In this document: one piece after another, positions 11,021 to 17,151 of the stretch
Layout: each line of letters begins with the position of its first letter
Position numbering within the stretch: position 1 is the stretch's first letter
Virus record (IMG/VR): IMGVR_UViG_3300030108_000482
Span: 1-24,642 of that record
Reading direction: 5' to 3' (one strand)
Origin: a virus
Length of the DNA: 24,642 nucleotides
Program-made: the position numbers and the translations under genes
Notes under the pieces: generated by a model
Seen by the model: the letters and a program-made list of their open reading frames with translations, nothing else
The model's database searches: none
Told to the model about the DNA's origin: nothing

Positions 11021-11755
11021 ATGGCAAAAACACATTTCTCAGGCCCGGTTCTGTTTTCTTCGGCCCGTGCATCTCTTGAAGGACTGAACATTGCGGCATG
11101 GCCCGATCAAGTTGTCTACATGGATGACTTCACGGGCGTGGCTTTAGATAACACCAATGATTGGACTGTGGTAAAAGACAGCAGTGCTTCTGCTGCTATT
11201 CTCGCTGACACTATCGGTGGCTTTGTGAAGCTGTCGTCTCAGGCAACCACTGATAATGACGGTGCGTCAATTCAAGGTAATGAAATTTTTGGATTACCTA
11301 GCACGGCTGGTGAGAAGCTTTACTTTGAGGCTCGATTCTCTATGTCGGATGCTGATCAAATGGATCTGTTCATTGGTCTCTGCGAGAACTTTGCTACTAA
11401 TCCAGAAAACTGTCTTGCCGCGTCAAACCGGATCGGATTTCAGATCGATGATGGTGATGCAACCCCGCATCTGATTTCAGAGTCTGGTGATACTGAAACC
11501 GATACCACTCTCGCAGCGGCGAATGACTTTGCTGACGATACTAACGTCACTGTTAGCTTTGTCGCTACGAAGGGCACAAGCACCGACACGGTTCAGTATT
11601 ATATCAACCGTTCTCTTGTTGGTACGCACACCACCAACATTCCTACCGCTAATATGGCGGCAGCGGCGATGGAGATTTCTGGTAATGCTACAGGAACTAA
11701 GTCGATGTCGATTGATTACATCCTTGTCGCTCAAGATCGCGGTGTTAGCTATTAA
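11021..11755 (+). CDS. Jelly-roll (concanavalin-like) virion protein, probable decoration
   Basis: 244 aa. After MAKTHFSGPVLFSSARASLE the protein shows a lectin/glucanase-like beta-sandwich pattern: VVYMDDFTGVALDNTNDWTV, GGFVKLSSQATTDNDGAS, KLYFEARFSMSDADQMDLFI, GFQIDDGD, TVSFVATKGTSTDTVQYYIN and a final SMSIDYILVAQDRG. These are typical segments of LamG-like folds (strand with YFEARF, and a late D-Y-I strand). No catalytic residues are apparent. Its place right after the major capsid gene, with the best ribosome site of the window, suggests a high-copy head decoration. A fibre role is the alternative. Confidence 0.72.
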   Translation: MAKTHFSGPVLFSSARASLEGLNIAAWPDQVVYMDDFTGVALDNTNDWTVVKDSSASAAILADTIGGFVKLSSQATTDNDGASIQGNEIFGLPSTAGEKLYFEARFSMSDADQMDLFIGLCENFATNPENCLAASNRIGFQIDDGDATPHLISESGDTETDTTLAAANDFADDTNVTVSFVATKGTSTDTVQYYINRSLVGTHTTNIPTANMAAAAMEISGNATGTKSMSIDYILVAQDRGVSY

Positions 11756-11766
11756 GGAGAAGACTT

Positions 11767-11955
11767 ATGGCTAAACGAGCGCGAACGAAATCAGGAAAGT
11801 TTGTAGCAGACGATCCCTCTACGCCTGACGTAAATGAGGCGTTTGTTCAGGAGAAGCCGAAGAAAAAAGCTTCTAAAAAGTCTGCTATGGACCTTCCTCC
11901 AGAGGGGAGCGCAGAGCGTAAGCGCCTTGTCCTGATGGGTGTAATCAAGGAGTAG
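11767..11955 (+). CDS. Small Lys-rich head-region protein (62 aa)
   Basis: MAKRARTKSGKFVADDPSTP is followed by DVNEAFVQEKPKKKASKKSA and a C-terminal PPEGSAERKRLVLMGVIKE. It is mostly charged and probably disordered apart from the last helix. TAAGGAG (11753-11759), 8 bases upstream and overlapping the previous stop, is a strong ribosome site. The KSGKFVADDPSTPDVNEA motif recurs, from memory, in small proteins next to capsid genes of marine phages. No function known. A head-completion or capsid-binding peptide is a guess from position. Confidence 0.65.
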   Translation: MAKRARTKSGKFVADDPSTPDVNEAFVQEKPKKKASKKSAMDLPPEGSAERKRLVLMGVIKE

Positions 11956-11958
11956 GTT

Positions 11959-12357
11959 ATGGCCGATACTTTTACGGAGAAGGTGATAGAAGACGGGCCG
12001 AGGAAGCTTGTCAAATCTTTCGCCTACACATATGTGGACACTGGGCAAAGTGCGGTCTTGGCAATCGATGTTTCTGGTTTAAACACCCGCCAAGACGGAA
12101 CGGTTTGCACAAATCTCAGAATCAATAAAATATGGTTCTCTACCATAGGTCTGTCCTTGAAGATTCTTTTTGATGCAAGCACAGATACTTTAGCGGTAGA
12201 GCTTCCTTCAGATTATCAAGGGGAGTTTGATTTCTCTTCTTTTGGAGGTCTTTTGAATTCTGCGAGTAGTCCAACGGGGGATATACGATTTACTACCGTT
12301 GGTCATGGATCTGGTGACACTTACACAGTGGTTCTTGAATGCACTAAGGAATACTAA
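11959..12357 (+). CDS. Beta-rich head/neck protein (132 aa)
   Basis: MADTFTEKVIEDGPRKLVKS, then FAYTYVDTGQSAVLAIDVSG, CTNLRINKIWFSTIGLSLKI, ELPSDYQGEFDFSSFGGLLN and GDIRFTTVGHGSGDTYTVVL. The alternating hydrophobic pattern suggests a single beta-barrel or sandwich domain. The D-G-x-R-x(2)-V-K start followed by a C-T-x-(V/L)-x-I-x-(K/R)-I-x-(F/Y)-S-T pattern is one I associate with a conserved virion protein of T7-like and other marine phages. Location between decoration-like and adaptor genes points to head completion. There is no enzyme motif. Moderately sure of a structural role. Confidence 0.65.
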   Translation: MADTFTEKVIEDGPRKLVKSFAYTYVDTGQSAVLAIDVSGLNTRQDGTVCTNLRINKIWFSTIGLSLKILFDASTDTLAVELPSDYQGEFDFSSFGGLLNSASSPTGDIRFTTVGHGSGDTYTVVLECTKEY

Positions 12358-12362
12358 AAGCC

Positions 12363-13265
12363 ATGGCTACTTCAGGTTCCGTTGATTTCAACTTGAACAT
12401 GGCTGATGTCATTGAAGAGGCCTACGAGAGGTGCGGTCTTGAACTCCGCACGGGCTATGACGCCGCCACTGCAAGACGTTCTTTAAACTTATTGTTTGCA
12501 GAGTGGGCAAACAGAGGTTTGAACCTGTGGACAGTTGAGCAGAAGACATTGACTTTTGCTCGACTCTCCTCCTCTTCTTCCATAGCAACATATCCAATTG
12601 GCACAATCACGATGACCGTGTCATCGTCCTCTGGATTCTCTGTGGGAGAGTCTATAAGCGGAGGAACCAGCGGGGCCTCGGCTTCCGTTATTACAAAACC
12701 TTCTGGCACCACAATGACCATAACGATACCTGTAGGAACGTTTACTGCTACAGAAACGATTACGGGCGCATCTAGTTCTGCTACCGCTACAGTGACATCT
12801 GTATCAGACCTTTCAGATGTCCAGGCTACGGTTGATGTTTTAGAGGCTGTAGTGCGGCGTTCTGGTACAGATATTAGCACCAGCCGAATTGGTAGACAGG
12901 ATTATCTGACGATACCAGACAAGACCACTCAGGGTCGGCCAACGCAGTTCTTCGTAGACCGTCAGATCACCCCTACGATTACGGTTTGGCCCTCTCCTGA
13001 GAACTCTACGGATCAACTAATATATTACAGGGTGAGGCGCATGGAAGACATTGATGCGTCTATAAACAACGCAGATATCCCGTTTCGGTTTCTTCCCTGT
13101 TTAGTTGCGGGTTTATCGTACTATCTGTCGGTAAAGAAGGCGCCCGAAAGGATTGGGACCTTAAAAGACCTATATGAGGAAGAGTTCTATAGGGCGGCGT
13201 CAGAGGATGGCGAAAGAGTATCTCTCAGGCTTGTGCCGAGTTACAGCTCGCTGAGTGTGACGTAA
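12363..13265 (+). CDS. Head-tail adaptor, P22 gp4-like, with inserted beta domain
   Basis: 300 aa. Residues 8-64 (DFNLNMADVIEEAYERCGLE, then AATARRSLNLLFAEWANRG and LNLWTVEQKTL) and 156-295 (VDVLEAVVRRSGTD, TIPDKTTQGRPTQFFVDRQI, TVWPSPENSTDQLIYYRVRR, IPFRFLPCLVAGLSYYLS) match the gp4-like packaged-DNA stabilisation/adaptor family. Members I remember run directly from the T-Y-(D/P)-(L/I) strand to the V-D-(V/L)-(L/I)-E strand. Here about 75 Ser/Thr/Gly-rich residues (about 80-155) lie between, made of two similar halves (VGESISGGTSGASASVIT and ATETITGASSSATATVTS). The adaptor ring seals the portal after packaging. Confidence 0.78.
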   Translation: MATSGSVDFNLNMADVIEEAYERCGLELRTGYDAATARRSLNLLFAEWANRGLNLWTVEQKTLTFARLSSSSSIATYPIGTITMTVSSSSGFSVGESISGGTSGASASVITKPSGTTMTITIPVGTFTATETITGASSSATATVTSVSDLSDVQATVDVLEAVVRRSGTDISTSRIGRQDYLTIPDKTTQGRPTQFFVDRQITPTITVWPSPENSTDQLIYYRVRRMEDIDASINNADIPFRFLPCLVAGLSYYLSVKKAPERIGTLKDLYEEEFYRAASEDGERVSLRLVPSYSSLSVT

Positions 13266-13768
13266 TGGGGAGATACGCTTCTGGAAGATACGCCCTAGGA
13301 ATATCGGATCGTTCTGGTAGAGCGTACAAGCTAACGGACATGATCCGGGAGTGGAACAACTCTCTGGTAGGTAAAGACGAGTACGAATCTAAACACCCTC
13401 AACTTGAGCCTCGCCCTGTCAGAGCGGACCCACAAGCGTTAAGGATTAGCCGTTCAGATCGATCTGAACCCGCCGTCACGGTTCTGTTGAAGTTTAACGC
13501 TTTTAAGTCTGGAAACAGTGGAACTTCTACGATTACTGTTTCTGAACTGAATCACGGGCGCCTTACTGGAGATACTGTTCGTTTCCGATCTGTTGAAGCA
13601 TTTGACGGTTTTACCTCATCAAATCTACAATCTGCGTCTGGGTACTCAATTACAAAAGTAAATGATGATACATACACATTTTCTGCGGGTAGCGAGACCG
13701 CGACATCTGGTAATACGACAGGAGGTGGCGGCGTTGCGTCTGCCGGTCCTGTCACAGTGAGTGCGTGA
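13265..13768 (+). CDS. Neck/tail structural protein with beta module
   Basis: 167 aa. The N-terminal part, MGRYASGRYALGISDRSGRA, then TDMIREWNNSLVGKDEYESK and HPQLEPRPVRADPQAL (to about residue 59), matches a family I know from marine podovirus tail regions. From about residue 84 a beta module follows: STITVSELNHGRLTGDTVRF, YSITKVNDDTYTFSAGSE and a Gly/Thr-rich end. This module resembles one inside the hub protein at 20870. The start overlaps the upstream stop (TAATG). Likely a neck or tail-tube component. Exact place unknown. Confidence 0.68.
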   Translation: MGRYASGRYALGISDRSGRAYKLTDMIREWNNSLVGKDEYESKHPQLEPRPVRADPQALRISRSDRSEPAVTVLLKFNAFKSGNSGTSTITVSELNHGRLTGDTVRFRSVEAFDGFTSSNLQSASGYSITKVNDDTYTFSAGSETATSGNTTGGGGVASAGPVTVSA

Positions 13769-13769
13769 C

Positions 13770-14414
13770 ATGGCATATACATTTACTACGTTAAAGACGG
13801 CAATACAGGATTATACGCAAAACACGGAGACAACATTCGTTAGTCAACTAACCCGGTTTATTCTTAATGCAGAGGAAAGAATCCTAAAAGAAGCGCAGCT
13901 TGATGTATTCAGGAAGAATGCGTCTGGCGTAACGACATCTGGCAACAAATACTTGTCCAAGCCTAGTGATTTTTTAGCGCAAAACTCTCTGAGTGTGATC
14001 AGCAGTTCTGAAAACAAATTTCTTTTATATAAACAAGTTACTTTTTTGCAGGACTATAACCCTAACCCAGCCACCACTGGACTGCCGTTGTATTATGCAG
14101 ATTGGAACGACCAGAGCTTCCTCTTATCTCCGACGCCAGATGCGAACTATAATGTAGAGCTCCACTACTTCTTCCGTCCTGTTTCGATAACAGCCTCTGG
14201 AGACGGAACAAGTTACTTGGGCAACAATGCCGAGCTTGCTCTTCTATACGGAAGCCTAGTAGAGGCGTACACGTTCATGAAAGGTGAAGCGGACTTATTG
14301 CAGCTTTATAACGCTAGGTTTCAAGAGTCCTTACAGTGGATAAAGAACTTGGGCGAGGGTCTTCAGACTCGAGATCAGTATCGTTATGATCGTTTGAGAA
14401 GGGACGTGTCATAA
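13770..14414 (+). CDS. Adaptor-like head-tail connector protein
   Basis: 214 aa from ATG 13770; a GTG at 13761 in frame overlaps the previous gene and is not preferred. The sequence starts MAYTFTTLKTAIQDYTQNTE, then TTFVSQLTRFILNAEERILK, and YLSKPSDFLAQNSLSVI. Next come a strand-rich middle with ATTGLPLYYADWNDQSFLLS and PDANYNVELHYFFRP, and a helical end ALLYGSLVEAYTFMKGEADL. The helical N terminus, central sheet and C-terminal helices match the SU10/gp11-type phage adaptor family as I remember it, widespread in marine podoviruses. It would bind below the portal or gp4-like ring and connect to the nozzle. Clear similarity by eye, not checked by search. Confidence 0.72.
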   Translation: MAYTFTTLKTAIQDYTQNTETTFVSQLTRFILNAEERILKEAQLDVFRKNASGVTTSGNKYLSKPSDFLAQNSLSVISSSENKFLLYKQVTFLQDYNPNPATTGLPLYYADWNDQSFLLSPTPDANYNVELHYFFRPVSITASGDGTSYLGNNAELALLYGSLVEAYTFMKGEADLLQLYNARFQESLQWIKNLGEGLQTRDQYRYDRLRRDVS

Positions 14415-14704
14415 TGTTTGATAGTGATTCGACAACCGAGATCGCAAGCCCGTTCGTTTTCACCTCTACGAACCGAGGTCACTCGCCTGAAGAGATGGCT
14501 GAAATGGCTATGAATAAGATTATGGTTGTTTCTGATACAGCGCCGCCTGTTATCAAAGAACAAGCCTTGGCGCACCGGGAGCGATTGAAAGAGATACTGA
14601 TCTTCTACATGAAGAGAATGGCGCAGAGCGAGAGAACTACGATTTGGGCTCTGATGAAACAACAGGGCCATGAGGACATGGCTGAAATCATAAGGAGGCT
14701 GTGA
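14414..14704 (+). CDS. Small helical tail-region protein (96 aa)
   Basis: Begins MFDSDSTTEIASPFVFTSTN, then RGHSPEEMAEMAMNKIMVVS, APPVIKEQALAHRERLKEIL and a C-terminal ERTTIWALMKQQGHEDMAEI. Mostly alpha-helical. The RGH(S/T)PEE(M/I)A and D-x-APP-x-(I)-x-x-Q-A motifs recur in short proteins beside adaptor genes in marine phages, from memory, without known function. The start overlaps the adaptor-like gene's stop by TAATG and its stop overlaps the next ATG, so it is made with the neck proteins. Possibly an assembly factor; not shown. Confidence 0.65.
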   Translation: MFDSDSTTEIASPFVFTSTNRGHSPEEMAEMAMNKIMVVSDTAPPVIKEQALAHRERLKEILIFYMKRMAQSERTTIWALMKQQGHEDMAEIIRRL

Positions 14705-15210
14705 TGGCTATTGGCTCATCCGCAATGTGCGGAACCTTCAAACGTGAGATACTTGCTGGGATACATCGTTTAACTGCTCATACTAGAGCGTCCAGTACGA
14801 TATCTGCGGACACTTTTAAAGTGGCAATGTTTACGAATAGTGCGTCTATTGATGCCGATACTACTGGGTACACTACCAGTAACGAGGTATCTGGCACGAA
14901 CTACTCTGCGGGGGGTGCCACATTGTCTAGTGTGACCATCGGACTTGCCGATAACAGTTCTGCTGTTCCTACAGCTTTCGTAGATTTCGCGGACACTACG
15001 TTTTCGTCCTCTACGATTTCAAGTGCCAGGGGAGCTTTGATTTATAATTCAACACTTTCTTCCGCAGGCACAGGCTCCACCACTAATCACGCAGCAGATC
15101 CAGCAGTAGCGGTCATTAACTTTGGTGGCGACAAGTCTTCCAGTGCGGGTGATTTTACCATTCAATATCCCGCTAATGATGCGAATAACGCAATTATCAG
15201 GATTAGTTGA
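14704..15210 (+). CDS. Beta-rich virion protein, probable tail/fibre component
   Basis: 168 aa from ATG 14704. It carries CGTFKREILAGIHRLTAHTR near the start, then DTFKVAMFTNSASIDADTTG, NEVSGTNYSAGGATLSSVTI, AFVDFADTTFSSSTISSARG, ALIYNSTLS and a GDFTIQYPANDANNAIIRIS end. This follows a family I recognise as phage minor structural proteins with the line F-K-(V/I)-A-(L/M)-(F/Y)-T, a G-A-L-I-Y-N-S strand and a final sheet. It is rich in Thr, Ser, Ala and Gly with no membrane segment. The position between neck proteins and repeat fibres suggests a fibre or baseplate-like part. Confidence 0.68.
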   Translation: MAIGSSAMCGTFKREILAGIHRLTAHTRASSTISADTFKVAMFTNSASIDADTTGYTTSNEVSGTNYSAGGATLSSVTIGLADNSSAVPTAFVDFADTTFSSSTISSARGALIYNSTLSSAGTGSTTNHAADPAVAVINFGGDKSSSAGDFTIQYPANDANNAIIRIS

Positions 15211-15671
15211 TGACATCGATCACTGGATGGAATAGAGGCGCTTGGAACTCTGGAGCTTGGAACAGTCCATCTCCGGTTGAGGTTACAGGTGTTTCTGCCG
15301 CCAGTGCAATAGGCACCGCTACGGTAAGTCTTCCCGTATCAATCAGTGTAACGGGTGTTTCTGCCGCCAGCGCGATAGGAACGGCAACTGCGACAGGTGT
15401 ATCAAACGTAAGTGTAACGGGCGTATCCGCTGCCAGCGCGGTGGGTAGTCCAACGTTAATAACAAATTCCATTCTTTCTCCATCTGGAATTTCTGCCGCA
15501 ACTAGTATAGGTTCGGCTCAAGTCAACTTTAGTTTTTCTGTAGAAGGAGTTTCTGCTGCTGGTCTGGTTAGTAATGCGGTAGTATGGAGTAGCATAGATA
15601 ACTCTCAGACTTCAAACTTCAGCGAGATTGATGCGTCTCAGACGCCCAACTGGACACAGATAGCAGCATAA
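15210..15671 (+). CDS. Repeat-containing fibre-like protein (VTGVSAASAIG repeats)
   Basis: 153 aa from ATG 15210. The N-terminal motif is ITGWNRGAWNSGAWNSPSPV. Four units with 22-residue spacing follow, then a fifth after 20 residues: VTGVSAASAIGTATVS, VTGVSAASAIGTATAT, VTGVSAASAVGSPTLI, the degenerate PSGISAATSIGSAQVN and VEGVSAAGLVSNAVVW. The C terminus is NSQTSNFSEIDASQTPNWTQ. The units look like single beta-hairpins that stack into a fibrous shaft. I recall VTGV-A-A-(T/S)-A-(I/L)-G repeats in marine phage appendage proteins. Probably a tail fibre or its connector. No enzymatic domain seen. Confidence 0.68.
   Translation: MTSITGWNRGAWNSGAWNSPSPVEVTGVSAASAIGTATVSLPVSISVTGVSAASAIGTATATGVSNVSVTGVSAASAVGSPTLITNSILSPSGISAATSIGSAQVNFSFSVEGVSAAGLVSNAVVWSSIDNSQTSNFSEIDASQTPNWTQIAA
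15282..15600 (+). repeat. Five tandem units, 66-bp period
   Basis: Unit starts at 15282, 15348, 15414 and 15480 are exactly 66 bases apart. The fifth starts at 15540 after 60 bases. The first three are the most similar (gttacaggtgtttctgcc versus gtaacgggtgtttctgcc); the last two have diverged. The gradient suggests recent expansion at the 5' side. Confidence 0.8.
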
Positions 15672-15681
15672 GGACGGTACG

Positions 15682-17151
15682 ATGGCATCTTCATTTACAA
15701 CGAACTTTGGCATTGAGAAAATTGGCTCTGGTGAACAGTCTGGAGCATGGGGGACGACCACCAATCACAACTTGGACCTTCTAGACCGCATAGCGTCATT
15801 CAAGGCTGTTGGGTTAACCGGCACTACTCACACGCTAACGGTTCGAGAGGCGTCTCCCGACGCTGGAACAGAGAACCTTCAAGATGGCATGTTTCGTGTC
15901 ATAAAGTTTACAGGGGCGCTTGGTGCTAACAATACGGTTACTGTGGCTCCAAATACAACGACAGCATATTTTATCTTTATCAATGCGACGACGGACTCTG
16001 GTTCTAGTGGGCCGTACTCTGTGATCATATCGCAAGGATCTGGCGCTAACATAACCATACCGAATGGTCACACGGCAGTTGTCTTTTGTGATGGCGCGGG
16101 ATCTGGAGCAGCAGTCACGGATGCGTTTGCAAGTTTGTATGTGTCGGATGCTCTGCGGATAGGTGACGGCACTGCCGAGGACACTAAAATTGTTTTTGAT
16201 GGAAACGCACAGGACTTTTACATTGGCCTGGATGACTCTGCGGACGATCTTGTAATCGGTTCAGGTTCCGTTGTCGGCACAACGCCAGCCGTATCCATAG
16301 ATGAAAACCAAGCTGTGGTGTTCCCAGCAGCAGCGGTAACCATAGGTGACGGCACGGCTGAAGACACAAAACTTGTTTTTGACGGCAACGCAAAAGACTT
16401 CTACGTGGGCCTAGACGACAGCGCTGACAAGTTGGTGGTCGGCGTGGGCTCTACTGTTGGAACGAGCGGTGTTATGACGATAGACGATGATGCTGTTACG
16501 ATTGGTGACGGCGCGGAGGTTGACACCAAGATCGTTTATGACGGCAACGCGAAAGATTTCTATGTTGGACTAGACGATAGTGCCGATAAATTCGTAATCG
16601 GTGTAGGTTCCACTGTAGGAACGAACTCCATACTTACCATGGACGACGACTCTGTAACATTGGGAGATGGTGCAGAAGTTGATTCAAAGCTTGTCTTTGA
16701 CGGTAATGCTCAAGATTTTTACATAGCACTAGATGACTCAGCCGATGACCTTGTGTTTGGACAAGGGTCAACGGTTGGTAGCAACGTCGCGTTTGCGATT
16801 GATGAAAATCAAGTTACCAGCTTCAGCCATGCGGCGGTGGGCTCAACTCAAACAGCTTCGGTTTCTGGTAACACCACATTGGATTTTCAAACATATCAGA
16901 ATTTTGTTTTGACCTTCACGGCCAATGTAACCTTCGACAACCCATCAACTGAGGCTGTTGGTCAGTCTGGGTTTATTATTATTATTCATAATGGGGCGGG
17001 AAGAACTCTTGCGTTAGGGACTGATTACGAGACGGCGGGTGGTGCGGGACTGACACTCTCGTCAACGGCATCCGCAGTTGATGTCGTGCCGTATGTAGTT
17101 AAAGCAAGCGGGTCCATTCAGTTGGGTGCCGCGCAGTTGGCGTTCGCATAA
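15682..17151 (+). CDS. Tail fibre protein with four ~53-61-residue repeats
   Basis: 489 aa. The N-terminal MASSFTTNFGIEKIGSGEQS, GAWGTTTNHNLDLLD and a domain to about residue 150 resemble the virion-attachment end of marine phage fibres (F-G-I-E-K-(I/P)-x-x-G-(E/D)-x-x-G-x-W-G-x-T-x-N). Then come four repeats of the form (V/R)-I-G-D-G-x-x-x-D-T-K-(I/L)-V-F-D-G-N-A-(Q/K)-D-F-Y-(I/V)-G-L-D-D-S-A-D, at about residues 158, 219, 272 and 325. The C-terminal part is a beta-rich cap: SGNTTLDFQTYQNFVLTFTA, SGFIIIIHNGAGRTLALG. The repeats probably form the trimeric shaft. The ATG lies 10 bases after the previous stop. Confidence 0.8.
   Translation: MASSFTTNFGIEKIGSGEQSGAWGTTTNHNLDLLDRIASFKAVGLTGTTHTLTVREASPDAGTENLQDGMFRVIKFTGALGANNTVTVAPNTTTAYFIFINATTDSGSSGPYSVIISQGSGANITIPNGHTAVVFCDGAGSGAAVTDAFASLYVSDALRIGDGTAEDTKIVFDGNAQDFYIGLDDSADDLVIGSGSVVGTTPAVSIDENQAVVFPAAAVTIGDGTAEDTKLVFDGNAKDFYVGLDDSADKLVVGVGSTVGTSGVMTIDDDAVTIGDGAEVDTKIVYDGNAKDFYVGLDDSADKFVIGVGSTVGTNSILTMDDDSVTLGDGAEVDSKLVFDGNAQDFYIALDDSADDLVFGQGSTVGSNVAFAIDENQVTSFSHAAVGSTQTASVSGNTTLDFQTYQNFVLTFTANVTFDNPSTEAVGQSGFIIIIHNGAGRTLALGTDYETAGGAGLTLSSTASAVDVVPYVVKASGSIQLGAAQLAFA
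16153..16830 (+). repeat. Four long tandem repeats in fibre gene
   Basis: The codons for the central I/L-G-D-G motif start at 16159, 16342, 16501 and 16660, giving periods of 183, 159 and 159 bases. Copies 2 to 4 align without length change over the core; copy 1 carries an 8-residue extra piece before the next unit. Synonymous differences are frequent, so the repeat is old but conserved in protein. Confidence 0.78.

Noticed and set aside
13761-13769. GTG start for the adaptor-like protein
   Set aside because: It would add three residues (MRD) and overlap the preceding gene. ATG 13770 gives the familiar MAYTFTTLK start.
16153-16830. CRISPR-like or regulatory repeat array
   Set aside because: The repeats are long, in frame, vary synonymously and have no spacers. 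They encode a fibre shaft.
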